Shown piece after piece: positions 1-7,410 of a stretch of 10,409 nt of DNA (the stretch's first letter is position 1; each line of letters starts with the position of its first letter). A program made the translations under genes and the position numbers. Location: assembly GCA_913773825.1 (NCBI GenBank), contig CAJYHH010000617.1:1-10409 (forward strand). The letters run 5' to 3'. The notes beneath the pieces were generated by a model. That model made no database searches. It had not been told where the DNA came from and saw only the letters and a program-made list of their open reading frames with translations. The DNA is from Candidatus Sericytochromatia bacterium (lineage in GTDB: Bacteria; Cyanobacteriota; Sericytochromatia; UBA7694).

Positions 1-171
1 TCACAGGCTGACGCTGTGCCCTTTCACAATTATTGGTATTTTGTGCTAATGGCTCTGCTGTCCCTGATGTTTATCGCCAGTTCATTTATCGTCTATGTCC
101 GCCGCAATATTCTGCCCGGAGGCAAAGACAATAACCGGCGTTTAGCCCCTAGCAGCGTCCGCAGCTTCTAA
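1..171 (+). CDS. C-terminal end of a membrane protein, possibly CorA-like (partial)
   Basis: The frame is open from base 1 and stops with TAA at 169-171, giving the last 56 residues of a larger protein. A short polar stretch (SQADAVPFHNYWY) leads into one hydrophobic helix of about 22 residues. The helix ends in the positively charged YVRRNIL, and a basic, Ser-rich cytoplasmic tail follows (GGKDNNRRLAPSSVRSF). A last transmembrane helix ending in aromatic/Arg residues close to the C-terminus is the arrangement of CorA-type divalent cation transporters. However, the diagnostic GMN loop would lie upstream of the window, so the family is only a suggestion. Another polytopic membrane protein with a C-terminal helix is equally possible. 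The coding frame itself is well supported; the function is not. Confidence 0.55.
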   Translation, partial: SQADAVPFHNYWYFVLMALLSLMFIASSFIVYVRRNILPGGKDNNRRLAPSSVRSF

Positions 172-283
172 CCCAGCCAATTCTCTTAGCTGCTTAAGCG
201 CTCTCAGGAAACAATAAGCTAGACTCAAACTCCATTCAAAGCAGCGCTGTATCGAACCTAATTGCACACGGCTTTGTTTGCTC

Positions 284-317
284 AAGCCCACTCCCAATAC
301 CAGGGGTGGGCTTTTTT
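284..317 (+). terminator. Rho-independent terminator
   Basis: The arm AAGCCCAC (284-291) pairs with GTGGGCTT (306-313). Two or three further pairs come from CCC/GGG beyond a T bulge or G-U wobble, around an A/C-rich loop. A run of six T (312-317) follows. It lies 113 bp after the stop of the partial membrane protein gene and ends that transcription unit before the SH3b gene. Confidence 0.8.
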
Positions 318-430
318 CATTTTTATTTCTTTGATAAGCTCAGCCGCTTGTCCGCAGCATCATCTTATTCCATCCTGTGGGCTTGGCCTTTAAACTAAAG
401 CTGATGCCAGCGTAAATCGGGAGGTGCAGC

Positions 431-1447
431 ATGCAGGACGATCAAAACAACGCTCATTACGATGAGTATAAAGACAACATAGACCAAGGTCCAGCCCCTG
501 AAAGCCGTCATCAAACACGCATTGGCAAATCAGCTAAAGATGTCAGGCTGCCAATTATGGCCTTTTTGGCTGGTGGTTTACTGGTGGCAGGCCTGACGGC
601 AGTCTTACAGCTCAGCAATAAACCGACAACACCTGTCGCAGAGCTGCCACAGCCAACCGCCACGCCTGAGATTATCATCGCCAATCCAGACGATGAGATT
701 ATTTTCCACTCTACTCCAGCGCCTGTCGCTTCTGCACAAGCTAGCCTGCAGCCGACTGCGCAGCCCACAGCAGTGAGTTTGCCCAATCAGCCTGAACGCG
801 TCATGTATATCAGTGGACAAAGTTCAAATGTCCGTACAGAGCCGGGTCTAAGCTCTCAAGTTTTAACCAGCCTGAGTAAAAACACAAATGTCATGGACTC
901 TGGCCAGCGCAAAAGCAGCCAGAATATTGTCTGGGCTCAGATCCGTCTGGCTGACGGCCAACAAGGCTGGATTTCAGCCAACCTGCTGTCAGCTACACCT
1001 ATCAGTCCACCCATCGCCACTCAGACGGCAGAACCTAACGAGGGGCCGACGTCCCCGCTATCCTCTGCACCAGCCAATAAAGCAGTGGCTGAAGCCAGCA
1101 TTCGATCTAGAGCCCTGCGCTTTAAAACCGCCTGGGCCAATCGTGATCTCGCAACTGCTGAGACCTTGATGCACAATCAATTTAGCAGCAGTGAACAATT
1201 GGGTAAAACGGCCTGGCTCAATCAGCGTAAAGCTGAAGCGGCCAAAACCAAAAGCCGCAGCATTGAATGGCAGGAGGTTCAGGTTAAGCTCTCAGGCAAT
1301 AACGCTGAGCTGAGCGCCATTCAGCACTACCACGATGTCTTTAAAGACAACCAGACCTATGATTCGTCTGTGCGGATTCATTTAGGCTTAGTCCGCTGGT
1401 CAGATGGCAACTGGTATATCATCAGAATGAGATATTCACCGGCTTAG
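431..1447 (+). CDS. Membrane-anchored SH3b protein with a Cds6/NTF2-like C-terminal domain
   Basis: A 338-residue protein. Residues 1-39 are polar and probably cytoplasmic, and 40-61 (from LPIMAFLAGGLLVAG) form one membrane anchor. A Pro/Thr/Ala linker spans about 65-120. Residues 123-186 are a bacterial SH3 domain, with the typical NVRTEPGLSSQVL and GQQGWISANLL motifs. After a second Pro/Ser linker, residues 222-337 resemble the NTF2-like/Cds6 domain often found beside L,D-transpeptidase or SH3 modules (RFKTAWANRDLATAETLM near the start, WSDGNWYIIRMRY at the end). SH3b domains usually bind cell-wall peptides, so a periplasmic wall-associated role is inferred; no catalytic domain is present. 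The start is supported by GGGAGGTG about 5 nt before the ATG. It is followed 50 bp later by the reductase gene with no terminator between, so the two may be co-transcribed. Confidence 0.8.
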   Translation: MQDDQNNAHYDEYKDNIDQGPAPESRHQTRIGKSAKDVRLPIMAFLAGGLLVAGLTAVLQLSNKPTTPVAELPQPTATPEIIIANPDDEIIFHSTPAPVASAQASLQPTAQPTAVSLPNQPERVMYISGQSSNVRTEPGLSSQVLTSLSKNTNVMDSGQRKSSQNIVWAQIRLADGQQGWISANLLSATPISPPIATQTAEPNEGPTSPLSSAPANKAVAEASIRSRALRFKTAWANRDLATAETLMHNQFSSSEQLGKTAWLNQRKAEAAKTKSRSIEWQEVQVKLSGNNAELSAIQHYHDVFKDNQTYDSSVRIHLGLVRWSDGNWYIIRMRYSPA

Positions 1448-1497
1448 GCTTAATCCTTGCAGGACCAAAGCCAATTTACAGCACAAAAGAGGTTTAT

Positions 1498-2472
1498 ATG
1501 CGCAGCATTGTTTATCAGCAATTTGGCGATCCCAGCGAAGTCCTTGAACTCAGCGAACGGCCATTACCAGAACCTGGCCCAGGTGAAGTCCGAGTCAAGA
1601 TGACCCTCTCTCCGATCCACAATCACGATCTCTGGACGGTTCGAGGCTCTTATGGCGTCAAACCCTCTTTGCCTGCCCAGGCGGGCTCTGAGGCAGCTGG
1701 CGTGATTGATGCGCTAGGCGAAGGCGTCAGTGGCCTGTCAATTGGACAGCGTGTGGTCACCAATGCCCCTGGCACCTGGAGTGAGGCTTTTATTGCCAAA
1801 GCCCAGGGCATGATCCCTTTGCCCGATGCCATTGATGATGAAACAGGCTGTCAGATTATCGCCATGCCCCTGAGCGCCCTGATGCTGCTTGAAGATCTCA
1901 AGCTCAGCAGCGGCCAATGGATGATTCAAAACGCAGCCACTGGAGCAGTTGGCAAAAACCTGGCGATTATGGCAGCCACACGCGGCATCAAGGTCATCAA
2001 CCTGGTACGGCGCGATGCGGGTATTGATGAGCTGAAAGCGCTTGGGATCGAATATGTCGTCAGCACAGCTTCTGACAACTGGCAGGAGCAGGTTAAAGCC
2101 CTGACGGGTGATGAACCGATTATGAGCGCTGTTGATTCAGTCGGTGGCAAAGAAAGCGGCCAACTGCTCAATCTGCTTGGCCAGGGTGGTGAGTTAATTG
2201 CCTTTGGCTCCATGACAGGCCAACCCATGGAACTCAACACAGGGGACATTATCTTTAAACAGACCCGCATTAGAGGCTACTGGGGCGCAAAAGCTTTTCC
2301 AGCAGCCCGTCCTGAAGATCTTTCACGCTTAATCGGCGAGCTGTTTCAAATGGCCATCAAAGGAACTCTCAAGCTGCCTGTGGATGATATCTTTGATTTG
2401 TCTCAGGCCCAAGAAGCGGCCACAGCCAGCCTTCAGCCTGGTCGAGCAGGTAAAGTGCTGTTTAAAGCCTAA
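1498..2472 (+). CDS. Zinc-free MDR-family oxidoreductase, enoyl reductase/quinone reductase-like
   Basis: A 324-residue, full-length medium-chain dehydrogenase/reductase. Residues 1-110 are the GroES-like catalytic domain (PLPEPGPGEVRVKM, then PAQAGSEAAGVIDALGEGV). The Rossmann fold starts at NAATGAVGKNLAIMAA (145-160). NLVRR (168-172) ends the second strand, where arginines normally select NADPH. The structural zinc cysteines are missing: the only Cys is residue 118. HDLWTVRGSYGVKP (43-56) resembles the region of Etr1/MECR trans-2-enoyl-CoA reductases, placing Tyr52 where those enzymes carry their conserved tyrosine. The reaction is therefore probably NADPH-dependent reduction of an enoyl thioester or a related activated double bond; a quinone substrate cannot be excluded. 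AAAGAGG lies 5 nt before the ATG. A terminator follows directly. Confidence 0.88.
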   Translation: MRSIVYQQFGDPSEVLELSERPLPEPGPGEVRVKMTLSPIHNHDLWTVRGSYGVKPSLPAQAGSEAAGVIDALGEGVSGLSIGQRVVTNAPGTWSEAFIAKAQGMIPLPDAIDDETGCQIIAMPLSALMLLEDLKLSSGQWMIQNAATGAVGKNLAIMAATRGIKVINLVRRDAGIDELKALGIEYVVSTASDNWQEQVKALTGDEPIMSAVDSVGGKESGQLLNLLGQGGELIAFGSMTGQPMELNTGDIIFKQTRIRGYWGAKAFPAARPEDLSRLIGELFQMAIKGTLKLPVDDIFDLSQAQEAATASLQPGRAGKVLFKA

Positions 2473-2490
2473 GCTCGGTTAATCTTAATC

Positions 2491-2532
2491 AAAGAGGGGT
2501 CTGAGAAATAAATTCTTCAGCCCCCTCTTTTT
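2491..2532 (+). terminator. Strong Rho-independent terminator after the MDR gene
   Basis: AAAGAGGGGTCTGAG (2491-2505) pairs almost fully with CTTCAGCCCCCTCTTT (2515-2530) around an AT-rich loop, and a T run follows (2528-2532). It starts 18 bp after the reductase stop. Read on the other strand, the hairpin is followed by the weaker TTTGATT. It may therefore also stop the convergent lipoprotein transcript that ends at 2588, where no better terminator is visible. Confidence 0.85.
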
Positions 2533-2587
2533 CATAGGTTGATTATTTAATTCTGATTTATTGGAAAGACCGTTAAGCAACTTAGAA

Positions 2588-3943
2588 TTAAGGATTTTTG
2601 TAGAAAGTTGTCACCTCACCTGAAGGAGTAATTTTCCGAATTGCATGATTCGCTGTATCTGCAACATATAAATTATCCGCCTGATCCAAACTTAGAGCAG
2701 TTGGGACGTTAAAATTTGCTGACTCACCTTGGCCATCCTGCAAGCCTTTTTTACCTGATCCTGCCAAAATACGCATCTCTGCTTGACTCCTATCACTTGC
2801 TAATTCTATTTTCCAAATCACGTGATTAAGGGGATCACTCAGATAAAAAACGCCTTTTGAATCTGTACGGAGATTATGGGGATGTATTTTGATTTGAGGA
2901 GTTTGTTTGATAGGAATGATTCTTTCGGACCCAGGCAATGGATTTGTAATATCTACAGGCAAATTTTGATACTCAATCAACTGAAGCGGCATAGAGGAAA
3001 AAGGTTCTCCATCAAAACCAGGAACTGTGAGTATAAATGGTTTGCCTTGATAGAACGTATAATTATAATGATTGGCTAAACTAAATACAAAAGAAGCCGT
3101 AAGGCTTTCAGATAGCGCACCCGTTAGCAGATTTTTTTTGCGGAGACGATAATCATCAAAGGTTCCATCTGCTGAAATTGCAAAATGCAATTCATCCTTT
3201 TGAATTTGCATCGCATAAGGAGCAGAGAAGTCAGGTTGAGGGGGCTTTGGTGAGCCATGATTATAGGCCCGATTTTTTTCCCTTATTTCAGTCAGGATGC
3301 TTGCTTCTAAAGCAGGATTCAGTTTAATAATCGCGGCTTCTTTCTCATTATTCAGATACAAGTTGTGAGCAGAATCAATTTCCAATTCTGTACCCATCAG
3401 ACAACTAAGACGAGAGTTATCTTTGAGAAGTATTTCTGGTTCTGCCTGCTGACGCAGTAAAAAAATGACATGCTGTTTGAGTAGCAAAGGATTTTTTAGA
3501 GGAAGTTTAGCGCATTCAGTTAATAAATCACGCTCAAGGGTCAAACTCCAGGCATTACTGCAAGCTGAGTTGATTGCGTAAACTGTCTTGCCATCAGGTG
3601 TCACAGCTAGGTCCGTCGGAAATCGCAGCTTGGGGTTGGGTTCTGGGGGCTCACAATAGTAAGTCGAGCCGTTTGCTATTTTGATCTCAACCGTCCCGGT
3701 TGGCAGCACCGTTGGCGTCGGCACAGGACTAGGCGTGCTGAACAAACTTGGATCCAGACTAGGGGCCGGTTCAAAGTAAACGGGGCTAATCGTTGGAAAT
3801 GGGGTCGGCCGTATCTCCGAAGAATGAGATGTGTTCGCTGACGGGCTTAACTGACCTTCCTGACAAGCCGTTAACAAAAAAAGAATAATAAAGGTGTGTA
3901 GTGATAAACGTTGCAATCTTTTACCATCCCGAACTCTATTCAT
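2588..3943 (-). CDS. NHL-repeat (beta-propeller) lipoprotein
   Basis: The reading frame can also start at an ATG ending at 3955. The ATG at 3941-3943 is preferred because GAGGG sits 5 nt before it, while the upper ATG has no ribosome site; this gives 451 residues. A basic N-terminus and the hydrophobic stretch FIILFLLTAC end in a lipobox (L-T-A-C, Cys27), so the protein should be lipid-anchored outside the inner membrane. A Pro/Ser/Thr linker of about 40 residues follows (SPVPTPTVLPTG at its end). The rest looks like a beta-propeller: FPTDLAVTPDGKTVYAI near the start, HPHNLRTDSKGVFYLSDP later, and a classic NHL repeat at the C-terminus (LAGSGKKGLQDGQG, then NLYVADTANHAIRKITPSG). NHL propellers bind proteins or other ligands; the ligand here is unknown. 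The gene looks AT-rich against its neighbours. It lies 65 bp downstream of a similarly built lipoprotein gene and is probably co-transcribed with it. Confidence 0.85.
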   Translation of the reverse strand: MNRVRDGKRLQRLSLHTFIILFLLTACQEGQLSPSANTSHSSEIRPTPFPTISPVYFEPAPSLDPSLFSTPSPVPTPTVLPTGTVEIKIANGSTYYCEPPEPNPKLRFPTDLAVTPDGKTVYAINSACSNAWSLTLERDLLTECAKLPLKNPLLLKQHVIFLLRQQAEPEILLKDNSRLSCLMGTELEIDSAHNLYLNNEKEAAIIKLNPALEASILTEIREKNRAYNHGSPKPPQPDFSAPYAMQIQKDELHFAISADGTFDDYRLRKKNLLTGALSESLTASFVFSLANHYNYTFYQGKPFILTVPGFDGEPFSSMPLQLIEYQNLPVDITNPLPGSERIIPIKQTPQIKIHPHNLRTDSKGVFYLSDPLNHVIWKIELASDRSQAEMRILAGSGKKGLQDGQGESANFNVPTALSLDQADNLYVADTANHAIRKITPSGEVTTFYKNP

Positions 3944-3948
3944 CTTTA

Positions 3949-3953
3949 CCCTC
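3949..3953 (-). promoter_or_regulatory. Ribosome binding site that decides the NHL lipoprotein start
   Basis: The - strand reads GAGGG, then TAAAG, then ATG (3943-3941). The alternative ATG at 3955-3953 overlaps this site and has only AT-rich sequence without purine clusters before it. The shorter protein is therefore preferred. Confidence 0.6.
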
Positions 3954-4008
3954 ATATTTAAGTCTAGTTCTGTTCTAAGTGTTCACGTTTTCGGGGGAAG
4001 GTCAATTC

Positions 4009-5400
4009 TTATTCAGACGCTTGAGCATTTGCTTGCAAAGAAAAGTCTTTTAACTTTAGATAACTCACCTGAAGAGGGGTTTTACCCAATTCAAAATTTG
4101 TAGAATTACAGTCCACTGCCTGACACTTTACATCTTCAAAAAATAATTGACCATTTCCATTTTTATCTAAGGCAATGTTAAAGTCGTAAAGAGTAAAATA
4201 GCTGGGATAATCATATCTTTTTAACTCACCCAAATTAAATTGGTTGAGTTCCTGAATGTATAGACTATCTTTTTTTGCAGATTGATCATGCTGAAGGCCC
4301 ACTAAAAGGCCCTTACCGTCTGCGTTAACAAACACTTTCCGTTCGGAACGATTTAGTCGATGGGTTAATTCATGATTAAAATGCTGTCCATCAAATTGAT
4401 AATCTTTAATTGGATGGAGAGATAAGTACTGAGTTACGACTCTGTTACCTACTTGAGTCGATTTTTCATGGAAATAGGCAAGCACAAAACCCTTTTCAGT
4501 ACGAATTAAATGAAAGTCATATCCATCAACAGAATCTATTATTTGAGGCATAGGATCAACAGAAAGCTGCGTAAAACGATGTAAAATCAATTTACCACGA
4601 GCTCCTCTGTATATAAAAAAACCAGAGCCTTTCTCATCAATAAAAGAATCAAGTGTGTTTCTGGTACCTGACTGACTGACTAAACTTGACTGGTGTAATA
4701 ATTGTGGCTCATCAGCAATATACTCATTCACCTTTGCATAATAAATATTTGTAGGTTTTCCCAAACCGTCACTAATGCCAGGCTGTGGGTACTCATCACT
4801 TAAAAGTATATAGCCTTGTCCACTCTCATTCAAACTTACTGAGTGAATTTGAAATTTAGAAAATGACTTGTTCTGGATTGCTCTCTCACCCTCAAAAGAT
4901 AGCATACGAGAATTAACAGGGTTTTCATAATCAGGGTTTCCTGTCGGGCCTTCTTCCCTAAAAACAAAAAAGCTTTTGCCCCCAGCATTCCACTTGCCTG
5001 AGGCAAAAGTGGTTTTCTTTAATGACGGATTTATCGGAAATTCTTTAAATTGCTTGCCGTCTTGAAAAATATTTAAATTACCTTGTAGGTTTTGCCAAAC
5101 AATCTTTTCACCATCAAGCGTATGAATTTTAAAAAGCTTAGAACCAGATGCTTCAGTTACTCCATAAGGCAAATACTGAGGGGATAGCTTTGTTATAGCT
5201 GATGGCAGAACTGATGGTGTTTCACTTGGGTTCGGGGAGGGTATCTTTGTTGGCTGAGGCTCGGGCAAAGTTAGCGGAAGATTTTGGGGTGAAGTCGTTG
5301 CAACAGGATTTGAAGGTAATGAAACTGTCTTTTCTTTAGCTGCACAACCATTGAGCAAAAATCCTAATACAGGCACGATAATAAACCGTTTTTTGTTCAT
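4009..5400 (-). CDS. Orphan lipoprotein with Pro-rich linker and probable beta-propeller
   Basis: A 463-residue protein that I cannot assign to a named family. MNKKRF followed by IIVPVLGFLLNGC is a lipoprotein signal with Cys19 as the lipidated residue (Asn at -2 is slightly unusual). Residues about 29-67 are a Pro/Ser/Thr linker (PEPQPTKIPSPNPSE). The remainder holds a recurring strand-turn motif of the type D/E-x-x-G-x-G-hydrophobic: NESGQGYILLSDE (191-203), DEKGSGFFIYRG (255-266), a degenerate TEKGFVLAYFHE (301-312), NADGKGLLVGLQHD (359-372) and DKNGNGQLFFED (412-423). Irregular spacing of about 45-65 residues with beta-rich sequence between suggests propeller blades; this is inference. 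AAGG lies a few nt before the ATG. It precedes the NHL lipoprotein with only a short gap, so the two probably form one operon. It is AT-rich, and a decayed insertion sequence lies upstream. Confidence 0.75.
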   Translation of the reverse strand: MNKKRFIIVPVLGFLLNGCAAKEKTVSLPSNPVATTSPQNLPLTLPEPQPTKIPSPNPSETPSVLPSAITKLSPQYLPYGVTEASGSKLFKIHTLDGEKIVWQNLQGNLNIFQDGKQFKEFPINPSLKKTTFASGKWNAGGKSFFVFREEGPTGNPDYENPVNSRMLSFEGERAIQNKSFSKFQIHSVSLNESGQGYILLSDEYPQPGISDGLGKPTNIYYAKVNEYIADEPQLLHQSSLVSQSGTRNTLDSFIDEKGSGFFIYRGARGKLILHRFTQLSVDPMPQIIDSVDGYDFHLIRTEKGFVLAYFHEKSTQVGNRVVTQYLSLHPIKDYQFDGQHFNHELTHRLNRSERKVFVNADGKGLLVGLQHDQSAKKDSLYIQELNQFNLGELKRYDYPSYFTLYDFNIALDKNGNGQLFFEDVKCQAVDCNSTNFELGKTPLQVSYLKLKDFSLQANAQASE

Positions 5401-5509
5401 GAACCTTTTTCTCTAGTGAAGATAAAATTAATAAACCCAAGAATTATGTGACGCACAGGATTTTCATTTGTTCACTCTCTATGAAGTATCTAGTAACTTA
5501 AGCACCCGG

Positions 5510-6400
5510 CTAATTTGGAGTTTTAATATATCTAAATCGCTCCAAAAAAGTCCTTGGAAAAGCGTGAGTTAAAGCGGTGTCGCCGTGTTTGACAAGGCAT
5601 TGAAAGCTGGCTAAGCCCGCCCTAACTTTGCGAAGCAGTTCTGACCCATCGCGTGAACTGTCATTGCCACAAATCCTCGTTTTCGTGGTGCCCCAAACTC
5701 TCTCAATAAGCTGGTTGTACCAGGGGAGATTAGGACGGAATGGGAAGCTATTCCAAGCGGTCTGCATGTGCTTTGACAAAGTCCCGAATGCATGCTGCCG
5801 TATGCGTTCTGACGTTATCGATCATGAGGTAGAGTTTGCCTGGAACCTGAACCAGTAAGCGCGGCAAGAAGCCATTGAGCTCCGCACAGCGTTTGCGAAG
5901 ATGGACCTGTTAGAGAAACCTGTTTACTGGCGGGATCGTAAGCCTTAAACGCATAAACCCGTTTGTTGGTGCCCGGCGTGGCGTCGACGGGCGGCTCACC
6001 GCGAAGCGACCAGCTGGCGCGGATCGGGCTGAGCAAATGAAAGTCAGCCTCATCAACGTAAAGTAGATGAGCTGTGGATTTCAGCGTAGCTTTGAATTCG
6101 GCCAGACGAGCTAGTTTCTGTTCAGCCAACAGATCAGTGCTCTGAGCGGATCCCACCCTGGGCCGTTTCCAACTCCACTTAAGCTCATGAAAATGGCGGC
6201 GCACGATTTCCGGCGAACAGAGCCGGTCCGTTGAGGGAGGGTTTGACTCAGCATCCGGCTGGTCCAGACCTGACTGCATGGCCATATGCGCAGCGAATCT
6301 TAAGCGTACGTCAGCACGTGCGGGTCATGTTGTACTTCCATTTGGCGCGGACGGCCGGAACGGCAAAGATGATTCAATGATGCCCAGCCGGAGCACAAAG
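5510..6400 (-). pseudogene. Decayed IS630-family transposase
   Basis: Pieces of one DDE transposase are spread over several frames. Near 6310-6397 a frame gives SLNHLCRSGRPRQ, typical of the linker after the N-terminal HTH domain, then stops at 6300. From 6285 another frame runs through SPEIVRRH and LLYVDEADFHLL (first catalytic Asp at 6052-6054) to PASKQVSLTG. An extra C at 5903-5904 shifts the frame to HLRKRCAELNGFLPRLL and YLMIDNVRTHTAACIRDF (second Asp at 5817-5819). TAG (5750-5748) and TAA (5732-5730) then interrupt it. An extra C in the run 5723-5726 moves it to WYNQLIERVWGTTKTR (Glu at 5704-5702) and the end FLERFRYIKTPN. Most of the HTH domain is missing. The element cannot make a working transposase unless extensively recoded, and its exact ends and terminal inverted repeats could not be identified. 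Confidence 0.85.
5510..6400 (-). mobile_element. Truncated IS630-family insertion sequence remnant
   Basis: The only recognisable part is the broken transposase. I found no convincing pair of terminal inverted repeats and no TA target duplication at the edges. The right part (N-terminal side) breaks off near 6400, just before the terminator of the LysM gene. The left edge lies somewhere between 5470 and 5510. Confidence 0.65.
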
Positions 6401-6432
6401 AATAAAAAAATGGGCTAAGTTTACCATTATAC

Positions 6433-6463
6433 AAAAAATAAAAAAGGTGCCTCATAAGGCACC
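6433..6463 (-). terminator. Rho-independent terminator of the LysM gene
   Basis: On the - strand GGTGCCT and AGGCACC form a perfect 7-bp stem around a 4-nt loop (stem-loop 6446-6463). TTTTTTATTTTTT follows (6445-6433). It starts 33 bp after the LysM stop codon and separates that gene from the insertion sequence remnant. Confidence 0.9.
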
Positions 6464-6495
6464 CGATTGCGTAGAGAGTAGAGAATAGAAAAATT

Positions 6496-7284
6496 TTACT
6501 TATCGGTGGCTTTCCGATAGAGATAGTAGCCGCCAGCTGCCAGACCGGCTGCTGCGACACCGACGCCGATGGCGACGCCTGCTGAGGCGACTTTCGGGCC
6601 ACCTACAGAAGAGATTAACTTAGTCAGGGCAGGACCCTGGGGAACTTTCAGGCCAACGCTCGCCAGTTTGCCAGCGACAACCTGAGCTGTACCGTATCCG
6701 CCGAGGTTCGAGAGCGGAGCGCTCAGGCGAGCCGTGATAACGGACAGAGTGGCAACGGTGCCAGCAGCCCCAACTGCGCCACCAATAGCGGCAGCAGTGC
6801 CGACATCTTTGAGCAGGCTGGATTTGGGTTTAGCAGGGGCAACCGGGACAGCGGGCTGAGCAGGAGGAGCAGGCTGGACAGGAGCTACAGGCGCGGGCTG
6901 AGCAGGTTCAGCAGGCGTTGCGGGAGTCGTATCAACTGGTACAGCGGGCTCTGCGGGCTGGGGAGGAGCCACAGGAGCAGGCTGAGCAGGAGCTGCCACT
7001 TTAATCGGGAGCAGCAGAACCTGGTTAGGATAAATCAGATTAGGATTTTTGATTTGAGCGCTGTTTAGACCATGGATAGCAGGCCATTTGGTGGCATCAC
7101 CGAGCTTTTCTTTGGAGATGTTCCAGAGATTATCACCTTTTTTAACGGTGTAGGTCTCTAGCTTGTCGCCTTCCTGCATGCCAGGAGTGGATTGGACTTG
7201 AACAGGCGCTTCAGCAGCGGGACGGACCGGGGCTTGGGGGAGGGTCTGAACCGGGAGGGCGTTCGAAACGTTAATCTGTGTCAT
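6496..7284 (-). CDS. LysM-domain protein with Pro/Ala linker and Gly/Ala-rich hydrophobic tail
   Basis: A 262-residue protein. Residues 1-40 are polar and Pro-rich with no signal peptide. Residues 43-93 are a LysM domain (ETYTVKKGDNLWNISKEKLG, then NPNLIYPNQVLLLP), which in other proteins binds N-acetylglucosamine chains of peptidoglycan. Residues about 98-152 are a low-complexity Pro/Ala/Val linker. Residues 160-183 (DVGTAAAIGGAVGAAGTVAT) are a small-residue hydrophobic stretch. Residues 231-254 (VASAGVAIGVGVAAAGLAAG) look like a membrane helix capped by YYLYRK close to the C-terminus. The order is thus soluble LysM first, membrane segments last. How LysM reaches the wall without a signal is unclear. 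The ribosome site is weak (GTGAG 9 nt before ATG). The gene is monocistronic: its own terminator follows, and it is divergent from the EVE gene. Confidence 0.75.
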   Translation of the reverse strand: MTQINVSNALPVQTLPQAPVRPAAEAPVQVQSTPGMQEGDKLETYTVKKGDNLWNISKEKLGDATKWPAIHGLNSAQIKNPNLIYPNQVLLLPIKVAAPAQPAPVAPPQPAEPAVPVDTTPATPAEPAQPAPVAPVQPAPPAQPAVPVAPAKPKSSLLKDVGTAAAIGGAVGAAGTVATLSVITARLSAPLSNLGGYGTAQVVAGKLASVGLKVPQGPALTKLISSVGGPKVASAGVAIGVGVAAAGLAAGGYYLYRKATDK

Positions 7285-7397
7285 GTTCCAATACTCACTT
7301 ACGCTTGATGATTTATATATGAGCCCGATCGAATCTGATCTGACCGATCATAATCGTATATTAAACTAAATATAGACTCAGCATAAATTATACCCCC

Positions 7398-7403
7398 AAG
7401 GAG
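7398..7403 (+). promoter_or_regulatory. Shine-Dalgarno site for the GTG-started EVE gene
   Basis: AAGGAG lies 7 nt before GTG at 7411. It is a consensus site at ideal spacing, and the protein homology begins at that codon. It therefore fixes the non-ATG start. Confidence 0.75.
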
Positions 7404-7410
7404 CTCAACA

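Noticed and set aside
246..262. A T-loop-like sequence (GGTTCGATAC on the - strand) suggesting a tRNA
   Set aside because: The flanking bases do not form a T stem, and no acceptor, D or anticodon arm could be fitted.
511..820. Antisense frames opposite the SH3b gene, and similar ones opposite the reductase gene
   Set aside because: They overlap well-supported genes in full, have no ribosome sites and show compositions typical of shadow frames.
5815..6285. A 156-codon - strand frame as an intact small transposase
   Set aside because: It lacks the HTH domain and ends in a frame-shifted tail. The second catalytic Asp and the Glu lie in other frames, so it is a fragment of a pseudogene.
6426..6431. 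A perfect TATAAT on the - strand just after the LysM terminator
   Set aside because: No acceptable -35 lies at the right distance, because the terminator stem occupies it. The region is A/T-rich enough for a chance match, and only the dead transposase lies downstream.
6300..6602. A 100-codon - strand frame that could be called a separate gene
   Set aside because: Its first part is an out-of-frame reading of the LysM gene end and its terminator. Only the last 30 or so codons (SLNHLCRSGRPRQ) are meaningful, and they belong to the broken IS630 transposase.
6835..7000. Repetitive DNA that could be a tandem repeat array
   Set aside because: It is the coding sequence of the Pro/Ala linker in the LysM protein. 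The repetition is at codon level and irregular, with no fixed unit.
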